Positions 15,353 to 23,279 of a DNA stretch of 25,370 nucleotides are shown piece by piece. The notes beneath the pieces were generated by a model, which saw only the letters and a list, made by a program, of their open reading frames with translations, did no database searches and was not told the DNA's origin. Position 1 is the first letter of the stretch. Every line of letters begins with the position of its first letter. This DNA comes from Dehalococcoidia bacterium. GTDB taxonomy: Bacteria; Chloroflexota; Dehalococcoidia; SM23-28-2; RBG-16-64-32. The translations under genes were made by a program, and so were the position numbers. Where the stretch lies: assembly GCA_030690405.1 (NCBI GenBank), contig JAUYGU010000064.1, positions 1 to 25,370 of the forward strand, given 5' to 3'.

Positions 15353-16716
15353 ATGCGGACGCCGGAGCGGATGAACAGTCATCCGCATCTGAGGCAGGGT
15401 CGTCGCGGGAAGGAGCCAGGGAAGAGCCTGTCGGGGCCCGGCCGTCAGTGGTCATAGTCGGTGCCGGATTCGGTGGCCTGAGGGTAGCTCGCGGCTTGAG
15501 TCGTGCGCCCGTGGACGTGACCATCCTGGACCGGCACAACTACCACACCTTTGTCCCGCTCCTGTACCAGGTAGCCACCGCCGGGCTGGAGCCGGAAGAG
15601 ATCGCCCAGCCTATACGCCGTATCCTGCGCGGCGTGCCCAACGTACGCTTTCGCCTGAACACGGTCATGGGCGTGGACCTGGACCGCCGCGCCGTCATTA
15701 CTGATGCCGGCGAGGTGAGGTACGACTACCTAGTGCTGGCGGCGGGCAGCACCACCAGCTACTTCGGCCTAGACTCGGTGGTGCAAGTGACCTCCGCTCT
15801 GCGCGACCTGGACGACGCCGAGGGGTTGCGCGACCGAATCCTCGGCGCCTTCGAGACGGCGTCAGCCGAGGAGGACCCTTCCCGTCGCCGACAGTTGATG
15901 ACGCTCATCGTGGTGGGCGGCGGGCCCACGGGTGTGGAGTTGGCCGGAGCCCTCGCCGAGCTGCGACGCCACGTCCTGCCGCACGATTACCCGGAACTGG
16001 ACCTCTCATGGGCGCGCATCCTTCTGCTGGAGGCCACCGACCGCATTCTGCCCGGCATGCCGAAGGCCCTACAGGGCAAGGCCCAGGCCAAGCTGAGCGA
16101 GCTGGGGGTGGAGATACGTTTTGGGGCGCCCGTGGCCGACGCTGATGCCGATGGGGTGACCCTGCGCGGCGGCGAGACGATCTCGGCCGGCGCCGTGATG
16201 TGGGTGGCGGGCATGCGGGCGCCGCCTCTGGCCGACGCCGTGCCCACGGCCAAGGACTCGGCCGGTCGCCTCATAGTCTCCAAGACGCTGCATCTACCCA
16301 GTCATCCGGAGGTCTACGCCATTGGGGACATGGCCCATGTGGGCGACCCGGAGACCCGGCCACATCCCATGTTGGCTCCGGTAGCTATCCAGCAGGCCGC
16401 CCTGGTGGCAGAAAACATCCTGCGCAGCCTGGCCGGCAAGAGGCCAAAGCTGTTCGTCTACAGGGACCGGGGCACCATGGTCACCATCGGCCGCAACACC
16501 GCCGTCGCCCACGTCTTCGGGCTACGGCTGAGTGGCTTCATCGCCTGGCTAATATGGCTGACAGTGCACCTAGTATGGCTCATCGGCTTCCGTAACCGGA
16601 TGCTGGTGCTGGTAAACTGGGCCTGGAACTACCTGACTTACGACCGTGGGGTCCGTCTCATCAGACGAGCGAGCAGTCGCCAGCATGTCTCCAACGGAGA
16701 CGAGGAGGCTCCATGA
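15349..16716 (+). CDS. ndh: Type II NADH dehydrogenase (NDH-2)
   Basis: A 455-residue FAD enzyme that oxidises NADH and reduces quinone without pumping protons, bound peripherally to the membrane. The FAD dinucleotide motif VVIVGAGFGGLRVARGL is near residue 35, the NADH motif VVGGGPTGVELAGALAE near residue 185. HNYHTFVPLLYQVATAGLEP is the NDH-2 quinone-side signature, and VYAIGDMAHV is the second FAD motif. The C-terminal hydrophobic stretch (LSGFIAWLIWLTVHLVWLIG) is the membrane-anchoring part. A TTG at 15349, overlapping the stop of the preceding gene, is used as start; about 33 low-complexity residues precede the core, so a later GTG next to the FAD motif is possible. Its TGA overlaps the FIST gene's ATG. 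Confidence 0.92.
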   Translation: MNADAGADEQSSASEAGSSREGAREEPVGARPSVVIVGAGFGGLRVARGLSRAPVDVTILDRHNYHTFVPLLYQVATAGLEPEEIAQPIRRILRGVPNVRFRLNTVMGVDLDRRAVITDAGEVRYDYLVLAAGSTTSYFGLDSVVQVTSALRDLDDAEGLRDRILGAFETASAEEDPSRRRQLMTLIVVGGGPTGVELAGALAELRRHVLPHDYPELDLSWARILLLEATDRILPGMPKALQGKAQAKLSELGVEIRFGAPVADADADGVTLRGGETISAGAVMWVAGMRAPPLADAVPTAKDSAGRLIVSKTLHLPSHPEVYAIGDMAHVGDPETRPHPMLAPVAIQQAALVAENILRSLAGKRPKLFVYRDRGTMVTIGRNTAVAHVFGLRLSGFIAWLIWLTVHLVWLIGFRNRMLVLVNWAWNYLTYDRGVRLIRRASSRQHVSNGDEEAP

Positions 16717-17915
16717 GAACAGGCGCAGCCATAGCCCGGCATCCCGATTGGCGGGAGGCACTGGCCGAACTGACCGGCCAGATACCACTCCTCTCTGGAG
16801 AGGATGAGGTACACCTGGCACTGCTGTTCGCCAGCTCGGAGTACCGGCTGGAGTTTCCGGATCTGGTGGCCAGGGCGGCCGAGTGCACCGGCGCCCGCCT
16901 CCTCGTCGGCTGTTCCGGGCACGGAGTCATCGGTGCCGGCAAGGAGATAGAGGGTGAGCCGGCGCTAGCGCTACTGGCCTTCTCGCTGCCCGGGGCGGAG
17001 CTGACGGCCGTCCACCTGACCCAGGAAGACCTGGAGCGCTGCCGCACTCCCCAGGATTGGCACCGGCTCACCGGGGTCGCCCCGGGAAGTACCAGCGCCT
17101 GGCTCCTCTTCGCCGACCCGTTCACAATGGATGCCGAGGCTCTGGTGGACGGCCTGTCCGCGGGCTACCCCGGGACGCCCCTGGTGGGCGGGCTAGCCTC
17201 CGGCGACGTCCGTGTGCGCGGCACTCACCTGTTCCTGAATGGGGAGGTCTACGACCGCGGCGCCGTGGCCCTCGCCCTGAGCGGCCCCTATGCCGTCCGC
17301 ACCATCGTCTCTCAGGGCGCCGCTCCCATCGGCGACACCTGGACCATCACCGGCGCCCAGGGCAACGTCATCGAGACTATAGCCCAGCGGCCGGCCTATC
17401 AGGTGCTGGTGGACACCCTGCGCGCCTTGCCGCTGGAGATGCAGCAGCGGGCGCAGAGAAACCTCTTGGTAGGGCTGGCGATGGACGAGCATCGGGGCGA
17501 GTTCCGCCGGGGCGACTTCCTCATCCGCAACCTGACGGGGATCGACCACGAGAGGGGCAGCCTGGCGGTGGGAGCACTGCCGCGGGTGGGCCAGACGCTC
17601 CAGTTCCAGCTCCGGGACCCGGACGCGGCGGACGAGGACCTGCGCGAGTTACTGGAGCGAGCGCGGAAGGAACTCGGCGCGCGCCAGCCCGTTGGGGCGC
17701 TGCTGTGCTCCTGCAACGGCCGGGGCGTCGGCCTGTTCGGGACGCCTGACCATGACGCGCGGACCCTAGTGGACCTGCTCGGTCCTATCCCCACGACCGG
17801 CTTCTTCTGCAACGGCGAGATAGGGCCGGTGGGTGAGCAGAACTTCCTGCACGGCTTCACCGCCAGCATCGCCCTGGTGATCCCCGAGGAGCCCGGACAG
17901 GGCGAAGTACCGTAG
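16713..17915 (+). CDS. FIST domain sensor protein
   Basis: A 400-residue soluble protein with the FIST_N (about 30-205) and FIST_C (about 220-385) domains. Marks include LVGCSGHGVIGAGKEIEGEP, TPLVGGLASGD, GAVALALSGPYAVRTIVSQG, NLLVGLAMDEH, GDFLIRNLTGID, PVGALLCSCNGRG and GFFCNGEIGPVGEQNFLHGF. FIST domains are thought to bind small ligands, possibly amino acids, and usually occur alone or fused to signalling domains. This one has no fused output domain. The ATG overlaps the ndh stop codon as ATGA, so it is coupled to NDH-2. Directly downstream are three TenA-fold genes. A sensor or chaperone for a small metabolite handled by the operon is a fair inference. Confidence 0.9.
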   Translation: MRTGAAIARHPDWREALAELTGQIPLLSGEDEVHLALLFASSEYRLEFPDLVARAAECTGARLLVGCSGHGVIGAGKEIEGEPALALLAFSLPGAELTAVHLTQEDLERCRTPQDWHRLTGVAPGSTSAWLLFADPFTMDAEALVDGLSAGYPGTPLVGGLASGDVRVRGTHLFLNGEVYDRGAVALALSGPYAVRTIVSQGAAPIGDTWTITGAQGNVIETIAQRPAYQVLVDTLRALPLEMQQRAQRNLLVGLAMDEHRGEFRRGDFLIRNLTGIDHERGSLAVGALPRVGQTLQFQLRDPDAADEDLRELLERARKELGARQPVGALLCSCNGRGVGLFGTPDHDARTLVDLLGPIPTTGFFCNGEIGPVGEQNFLHGFTASIALVIPEEPGQGEVP

Positions 17916-17924
17916 GTCAGGCAC

Positions 17925-18581
17925 ATGTCCGAGCGATTTTCTGATAGCCTGAGGGCTACGGCGACACCCATCTGGGATGCCATCTTCCGTCACCCGTTCC
18001 TCAGCCAGCTGGCGGCGGGCACCCTTGCCGAGAAGACGTTCCGCTTCTACATCTGCCAGGACTACCATTTCCTCGAAGGGTTCGCCCGGACGGTCGCCAT
18101 TGCGCTGTCCAAGGCTCCAGACTCCGAGGTCCTGCTCCTCCTCTCCAAGCGCCTGCCCGTGCCGATCGAACGTGAACTACACAGGAGCTTGTTCTCCATG
18201 CTAGAGATGGATGTGGGCGACGCCGAGGGGATGGAGCCGGCGCCCACCAACCGAGCCTACATTAATCATCTGCTTTCGACGGCGACGCTGGGGAGCGTCG
18301 GCGACGCGGCTGCGGCCCTATTGCCCTGCCCCTGGACCTACCACGAGATCGGCCAGCAGCTGGGCCAAACAGAGCACCCCATCTACAAGTCGTGGGCCTC
18401 CGTCTATCAGCAGGGCTTCCTGGCCGAAAGCGTCGAGGCCTGGCGCCTTCTGCTGGATCGGGCGGCAGCGGATGCGGGAGAAGCGCAGCGAAGGCGCATG
18501 CGAGACGCCTTCCTGACCAGCAGCCGCTACGAGTACATGTTCTGGGAGATGGCCTACCAGCGAGAGACTTGGCCCCTGTAG
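17925..18581 (+). CDS. TenA-family protein 1 (thiaminase II-like)
   Basis: A 218-residue all-helical protein of the TenA/heme-oxygenase fold. The residues used by thiaminase II are present: Asp46 in CQDYHFL, Cys135 in LLPCPWTYHEIG and Glu203 in SSRYEYMFWEM. Cys135 even matches the B. subtilis TenA numbering. TenA hydrolyses aminopyrimidine breakdown products of thiamine to hydroxymethylpyrimidine for salvage. No thiamine genes (thiD, thiE, thiM) and no TPP riboswitch are in view, so the substrate may be different. It begins nine bases after the FIST stop and 12 bases before the next TenA gene. It resembles TenA protein 3 closely, including MSERF at the start and a shared SSRYE...FWEMA end, suggesting a duplication. 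Confidence 0.92.
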   Translation: MSERFSDSLRATATPIWDAIFRHPFLSQLAAGTLAEKTFRFYICQDYHFLEGFARTVAIALSKAPDSEVLLLLSKRLPVPIERELHRSLFSMLEMDVGDAEGMEPAPTNRAYINHLLSTATLGSVGDAAAALLPCPWTYHEIGQQLGQTEHPIYKSWASVYQQGFLAESVEAWRLLLDRAAADAGEAQRRRMRDAFLTSSRYEYMFWEMAYQRETWPL

Positions 18582-18593
18582 AGGAGGTGGCTC

Positions 18594-19259
18594 GTGACCG
18601 ACGCCCGTGAACTGATTGCGGAGACGCGAGCGCAACTGAAGGCGGTGGAGGATAAGCTCTTTGCCCACCCCTATCTTTCAGCCGTCGAGGAGGGGCGGAT
18701 CACCAAGGAGAAGCTCCGCCTCTTCGCCGGTGAGCAATACCACATCATCAACTCGGACCTGCGCAGCGTCGCCCTGCTGGTCAGCCGGCAGGGCCACGGC
18801 CCCAACCGCGAATTCTTCCTCGGGGCGCTGCAGGGCGAGGCCGCGGCCGGGGACGCTCTCCTCGCCTTCGCGAGGGCGTTGGAGATGAGCGAGGACGACC
18901 TGCGCGCCTATGAGCCCAAGCCCGGCTGTCAGGCCTATCCAGCCTATGTTGCCTGGCTGGCCGTCTATGGCTCTGCCGCCGACTTCGCCGCCGCTTTCCT
19001 GGTCAACCTACCCGCCTGGGGCGGCAGCTGCGCCCGTATAAGCGCGGCTCTCAATGGCAAGTACGGCCTCTCGTCCGAGGCGGTGGCGTTCTTCGACCTG
19101 TTCGCCGATCCTGCCCCCGAGTTCGAGGCGGACTCCCTGCGCGTCATCCAGCACGGCCTCGACCGTGGCGTGGACCTTCGCGGCGTGGCCCGCGCCGCCC
19201 GTCTCATTCAGGCCTACGAGCTTATGTACTGGGATACCCTATACGAGGCCTCCACTTAG
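18594..19259 (+). CDS. TenA-fold protein 2, catalytic residues replaced
   Basis: A 221-residue protein of the same fold as its neighbours but divergent. The position of the catalytic Asp reads GEQYHII, so the Asp is Gln48; the catalytic Cys region reads NLPAWGG, with Ala141 in place of Cys; the C-terminal Glu is kept (Glu209, AYELMYWD). The Glu and His residues that bind iron in diiron members of the fold are not obviously in place either. It may be a non-catalytic partner of the flanking paralogues, or may have a different chemistry. The GTG start at 18594 is preceded by GAGGAGGTGG. Its stop is one base before the next gene's ATG. Confidence 0.8.
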   Translation: MTDARELIAETRAQLKAVEDKLFAHPYLSAVEEGRITKEKLRLFAGEQYHIINSDLRSVALLVSRQGHGPNREFFLGALQGEAAAGDALLAFARALEMSEDDLRAYEPKPGCQAYPAYVAWLAVYGSAADFAAAFLVNLPAWGGSCARISAALNGKYGLSSEAVAFFDLFADPAPEFEADSLRVIQHGLDRGVDLRGVARAARLIQAYELMYWDTLYEAST

Positions 19260-19260
19260 G

Positions 19261-19932
19261 ATGAGCGAACGCTTTACGGACCGCCTCTACCGCCTGGCGC
19301 GGCCCGTTTGGGAGGCCCAGCACAGCCATCCCTTCGTGCGCGGGATCGGCGACGGCAGCCTGGACATCGAGAGGTTCAAGTTCTGGGTGTGTCAGGACTA
19401 CCTCTTCCTCATCGACTACGCCCGCCTATTGGCCCTGGCCGTGGCCCGCGCCCCCGACCTCGACTCCATGCGCCGCTTCGCCGACCTGGTCCACGACACC
19501 CTCAACGTGGAGATGAACCTCCACCAATCCTACGCCGCTGAGTTCGGCATCTCCACCGCTGAACTAGAGGCGGAGGAGAAGGCCCCCACCACGCGTGGCT
19601 ACACCGACTTCCTTCTCCGGGTAGCTGCTCTGGATGAGTTCTCGGAGCTCATCGCCGCTCTTCTGCCCTGCATGTGGGGCTTCTGCGAGATAGGCCAGCG
19701 CCTGGCCCAGGACCCGGGGCCAGCTGACGAAAGGTATGTGAAGTGGATTGGGATGTACTCCTCGGAGGAGTTCGCCGAGCTGGCCGTCTGGTGTCGTGCT
19801 CTGGTCGATCGGGTGGCCGCCGGCCTGCCGGAGGAGACGCTGCGGCGCATGGAGGACGCCTTCCTCACCTCTAGCCGCTACGAGCTGCTGTTCTGGGAGA
19901 TGGCCTGGCGGCAGGAGCGCTGGCCCGCCTGA
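19261..19932 (+). CDS. TenA-family protein 3 (thiaminase II-like)
   Basis: A 223-residue TenA protein. Asp46 (VCQDYLFL), Cys137 (LLPCMWGFCEIG) and Glu208 (SSRYELLFWEM) keep the thiaminase II catalytic set. It is more like TenA protein 1 than protein 2. Only one base separates it from the preceding stop, and the downstream oxygenase-like gene starts 10 bases after its own stop, so this is one translation-dense transcript. A homologue of a quaternary TenA complex is possible, since TenA proteins form tetramers. As with protein 1, the natural substrate need not be a thiamine product. Confidence 0.92.
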   Translation: MSERFTDRLYRLARPVWEAQHSHPFVRGIGDGSLDIERFKFWVCQDYLFLIDYARLLALAVARAPDLDSMRRFADLVHDTLNVEMNLHQSYAAEFGISTAELEAEEKAPTTRGYTDFLLRVAALDEFSELIAALLPCMWGFCEIGQRLAQDPGPADERYVKWIGMYSSEEFAELAVWCRALVDRVAAGLPEETLRRMEDAFLTSSRYELLFWEMAWRQERWPA

Positions 19933-19942
19933 TACGGCCCTG

Positions 19943-20578
19943 ATGCTCAGCCTAAGCCAACGGGATCTGGCCGCTGCGATGGAGGAGGCCGGCCGGATCG
20001 GTGCCGGCACGGTCCGGGGAGCCCTCACCCCCGAGGCTCGGCATTGGCTGGTCGCGGCCTTGGAGAGCGCCGCCTTTGAGCGCGCCCCTGAGCGGGTGGG
20101 AGACGTGCGCCAGAACTTCGACCTCTTAGTCATGAAGCCAGGTCTGGGGCCTGCCGCCCCGGCCCTTTCACCTCTCCTGGCCCTCGCCGAGGAGTACGCG
20201 GCGCTGCTGAGGGTGCGGGCCATGTCCCTGGATGAGCTCTGGCTGGCGGACTTCGTGCCCACGGATATCCATATACAACGGTACGGCCTGGGGTCCGAAG
20301 GCATTTCGCCCCATCGCGACAGCCGGCGGTTCATCAAGCTCATCTCCGTCTTCTCCCTGGGCAGCCCCGCCGAATTCCGCCTCTTCCGCGACCGTCGGGG
20401 CTCGCCGCTGAGGCGATACCAACTCGACCCCGGGGATCTGCTCCTCCTTCGGGCTCCGGGCTTCGCTGACCGGCCGCCGGCCGGGCCTCTGCACTCCGTC
20501 TCAGGACCCGCCGGAGAGGCGCGCTACTCGATCACCCTTAGGATGAAGCAACCGGCGGCCCCCACCACCGCTTCGTAG
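19943..20578 (+). CDS. 2-oxoglutarate/Fe(II)-dependent oxygenase-like protein
   Basis: A 211-residue protein whose C-terminal half is a double-stranded beta-helix dioxygenase. The iron ligands are His124 and Asp126 (ISPHRDSRRF) and His184 (GPLHSVSG), followed by Arg194 and Arg200 (EARYSITLRM), the positions that bind 2-oxoglutarate. Other marks are IHIQRYGLGSEGISPHRD, LISVFSLGSPAEF and LDPGDLLLLRAPG, which are like AlkB-type enzymes. The N-terminal 90 residues have no known domain. Lying in the TenA cluster, it may hydroxylate or demethylate a small heterocycle or protein rather than DNA (inference). The ATG at 19943 is used. Confidence 0.75.
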   Translation: MLSLSQRDLAAAMEEAGRIGAGTVRGALTPEARHWLVAALESAAFERAPERVGDVRQNFDLLVMKPGLGPAAPALSPLLALAEEYAALLRVRAMSLDELWLADFVPTDIHIQRYGLGSEGISPHRDSRRFIKLISVFSLGSPAEFRLFRDRRGSPLRRYQLDPGDLLLLRAPGFADRPPAGPLHSVSGPAGEARYSITLRMKQPAAPTTAS

Positions 20579-20584
20579 GTGCAT

Positions 20585-21709
20585 ATGGCTGAGGATATCC
20601 GGTTCGGCGCCAGCATCTCGACGTCCGGTAGGTACGCTCTTCAGGGGCGCCAAGCGCTGGCCGGCCTGCAGGCATGGGCGAAGGCGACGAACCTCGAAGG
20701 GGGCGTGAGGATATCGCAACTGGGGGGAAAGCTGTCGGTCACCTTCATCCACTACGACGACGCCAGCTCTCTGGAGCGAGCCGTGGCCAACGTCGAGAGG
20801 CTGATTTCGGTCGACCGGGTGCGCGTTCTCATCGGCCCTTACGCCAGCGACCTCACCCGCGCGGTCGTTCGCGTCGCCCGTCAGCACGGCAAGCCGGTCT
20901 GGAACCACGGCGGCGCCAGCGATGACCTCCACCGTGCGGGCCGCCGTGTGGTAGGCATCCTCACACCTGTGAGCGACTACTTCGGCGGCCTGCTGGAGCT
21001 GGTTAGAAGAGCGGACGCTAATGCCCAGAGGGTTGCCGTCCTCTGCCGTCGTGGCAGCCGCTTCGGCCGCCTGGCAACGAGAGGCGCGCAGGCGGTAGGC
21101 CGGCGGGCCGGGTTCATCGTTGCCCCACTGGCCTACTCGTCCCTCCCCGAAGACCTCCCCCAGCTCATGGCAAAGCTACGCCGGCAGCGGCCCGACCTCA
21201 TCCTCAGCGCCGGGTCGTTCGAGGACGATTGCGCCATCGCCCGAGAGAGCATCGCCGCTGGTGTGAGAACGAACGCCTTCGCGCTCACGGCGGCGGCGAT
21301 GCGGGAGTTCCGGCAGACCTTAGGGACCGGAGCCGAGGGCATCCTTGCGCCCAGCCAGTGGGAGCCGGACACCCGGCAAGTGGTGGACTTCGGACCCAGC
21401 CCCTCACAAGTAGCTAGGCGCATCCGCGCCATGGGCAGCGCCAGCGACTACCCCGCCGCTCAGGCCTATGCTGCCTGTCTGATCGCCCAGCACTGCCTGG
21501 AGGAGGCCGGCAGCGCCGACGATGAAGCACTGTGGCGAGCCGCGTGCGCCCTCGACTGCACCACTTTCTTCGGTCGATTCAGGATCAACCCGAGGACAGG
21601 TATCCAGGACAGACACGAGATGGTCTGGGTCCAGTGGCAAGGGGGAAGAAGGGTGGTGGTCTGGCCGCCGTCCGTGGCCCAGGCACGGCCCGCTTATCCG
21701 AGGAGCTAG
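20585..21709 (+). CDS. Leaderless type I periplasmic-binding-like protein (LivJ/AmiC fold)
   Basis: A 374-residue protein of the Leu/Ile/Val-binding family. Early marks are IRFGASISTSGRYALQGRQA, TFIHYDDASSLERAVANVER, and VRVLIGPYASDLTRAVVRVA. Later ones are KPVWNHGGASDDL, RPDLILSAGSFEDDCAIARE and FALTAAAMREFRQTLG. Unlike transporter receptors it starts at the mature domain, with no signal peptide or lipobox. No ABC permease or ATPase genes are near. It resembles cytoplasmic sensors of this fold such as AmiC. The ATG at 20585 is preferred to the GTG at 20579, whose spacing is poor. It ends the operon, 10 bases from the convergent SagB gene. Confidence 0.85.
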   Translation: MAEDIRFGASISTSGRYALQGRQALAGLQAWAKATNLEGGVRISQLGGKLSVTFIHYDDASSLERAVANVERLISVDRVRVLIGPYASDLTRAVVRVARQHGKPVWNHGGASDDLHRAGRRVVGILTPVSDYFGGLLELVRRADANAQRVAVLCRRGSRFGRLATRGAQAVGRRAGFIVAPLAYSSLPEDLPQLMAKLRRQRPDLILSAGSFEDDCAIARESIAAGVRTNAFALTAAAMREFRQTLGTGAEGILAPSQWEPDTRQVVDFGPSPSQVARRIRAMGSASDYPAAQAYAACLIAQHCLEEAGSADDEALWRAACALDCTTFFGRFRINPRTGIQDRHEMVWVQWQGGRRVVVWPPSVAQARPAYPRS

Positions 21710-21719
21710 CCCACCTCAT

Positions 21720-23255
21720 TCAGCCAGGCCTCCTTCTAGCGGGATGACCCAGCGCCACTAGGAACATCGCGCTCTTCCCCTCGGCGTGGGGTGAGAAGAA
21801 GTCGGTCACGTCGTCATCGTAGAACGTTAGACCGGTGGCTCCCAGCCCGAGGGCGTAGCTCGCGATATACAGCCTGCCGCCGTTTATGGCCGCCTCAAGC
21901 TGCGCTACCCGGTACCCCCGGTTGCCAAACCGCTCCAGGATCGGTGCCAGGTCCGTCAGGAAGAATACGTTGGCGCTGGCGTCGGCAGGGAGCGCTTGTT
22001 CTAAGCCCAAGTCCCCAGCCTCGTCCCGAAACTCTCCTTCTCGGAGCAACTCCAGAGCGCCCTCGTCCGGGTGATAGACGTAGGAACCGCAGGGCAGGCC
22101 TTCGATGTCGTTCACGATGATATAAGCGTCGTTTAGAAGCCGGCCTCCCGATTGCGTGAAGTCGGCCGCGATCCCACCAATGCTACTCAGGGCGGTGGAG
22201 AGCTGCTCCAGACTGATCGGCTGACGGGCGAAGCGGCGGCTGGAACCGCGCCGCAAGATGACCTCCTCGATGGAGTCATGCGGCGCCTCCCTGTCGTTCA
22301 CTGTTCGCAGTGGGAACAGCCGACCCGCGGGCGGGGCAAGCGGAGCCACAGAGGGAGTGCCTCGCCAGGCCGCTACTTGCGCCTCCTCAGCCAGGGACGA
22401 GGCTTCGTGCATCGCCCGAATCGCCGGGTAGTCTACCTCCGACCTCGAGAGCGGCGTAGTCTCCAGCGCCAGCGGCCCCACCTCCGGGGCCTGACCGATG
22501 GGGCTGTTGTGGCCCAACGGGACCAGCGCGAGGGCTACTTCCCGCTGCGGTTCCAGCCCCAGTAGCCGGTTCACTCGGTCGTCCACAAAGCCGCACACCA
22601 CCCGGGCCGGCACCTGGTGGGCCGTGGTCATAGCTAAGAGGTTCGCCAGGATGGTCCCGCTGTCCCAGAAGCAATGCCGGTAAGCCCGCGCCTGATACTT
22701 CCAGGAGTTGCGCCAGAACGTGCTGCTGCATATGAGGATGGCCGGCGCCAACGCCACCGCCGACTCGTCGGCCGTGGCCCGCACCAACTCGCCCCGGAAG
22801 TCTCCTCGCCTCAGCTGGCGAAAGGCGAAATCGTGCACCCCAAAGTGGTAGACTCCCGCTTCCAGGTCCGACAGGTCCCCACACACCAGATACAGGTCTA
22901 TGTGGTAAAGCGCGCCGGTGCAGGAGGCAGCCCGGAACGGCATCTCGCCGCGTGGGTAGCGTATACGCTTGGTGATTCCCGCAGAGTAATGTAGGAGCCT
23001 CGCCAACAACTTCAGGTCTGGGACACGTTCGCCTTCTGGCTCGACGGCGCTGGCCGCTAGCGCCTCTAGTGCGGGGACTCCGGAAGGTTCGGGCCCTCGT
23101 GGTAGGGGGATGGGCTCCAGACCCGGATAGATCTTGAAGGGGAGTGGCTGGTTCTCGAAGTCAAGGAAATGCCGGCTGGAGTGCATGCTCTGGAAAGAGT
23201 GCTTTGTGCCTTCGTGGTAGTCCCAAGCCGCTTGTACGTCCCGGTTATTCGTCAC
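21720..23255 (-). CDS. SagB-type dehydrogenase, two nitroreductase domains
   Basis: A 511-residue protein with two nitroreductase-fold halves, about 85-270 and 320-510. The first half has LLHYSAGITKRI, FRAASCTGALYHIDLYLVCG and a CFWDSGTILANLLAMTTAHQ block. The second has EEVILRRGSSRRFARQPISL, LNDAYIIVNDIEGLPCGSYV and AAINGGRLYIASYALGLGAT GLTFYDDDV. These are SagB/ThcOx-type FMN oxidoreductase marks; in peptide natural product clusters such enzymes oxidise azolines to azoles. Neither a YcaO cyclodehydratase nor a precursor peptide is near, so its substrate is open. It follows the OB-fold gene by 24 bases on the same strand and converges on the TenA operon. Confidence 0.88.
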   Translation of the reverse strand: MTNNRDVQAAWDYHEGTKHSFQSMHSSRHFLDFENQPLPFKIYPGLEPIPLPRGPEPSGVPALEALAASAVEPEGERVPDLKLLARLLHYSAGITKRIRYPRGEMPFRAASCTGALYHIDLYLVCGDLSDLEAGVYHFGVHDFAFRQLRRGDFRGELVRATADESAVALAPAILICSSTFWRNSWKYQARAYRHCFWDSGTILANLLAMTTAHQVPARVVCGFVDDRVNRLLGLEPQREVALALVPLGHNSPIGQAPEVGPLALETTPLSRSEVDYPAIRAMHEASSLAEEAQVAAWRGTPSVAPLAPPAGRLFPLRTVNDREAPHDSIEEVILRRGSSRRFARQPISLEQLSTALSSIGGIAADFTQSGGRLLNDAYIIVNDIEGLPCGSYVYHPDEGALELLREGEFRDEAGDLGLEQALPADASANVFFLTDLAPILERFGNRGYRVAQLEAAINGGRLYIASYALGLGATGLTFYDDDVTDFFSPHAEGKSAMFLVALGHPARRRPG

Positions 23256-23279
23256 GATCTCTCTCGTTGCGAAGCTCGA

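Noticed and set aside
17925..19932. Thiamine biosynthesis operon
   Set aside because: No thiC, thiD, thiE, thiM or TPP riboswitch is visible, so the TenA genes alone do not justify that name.
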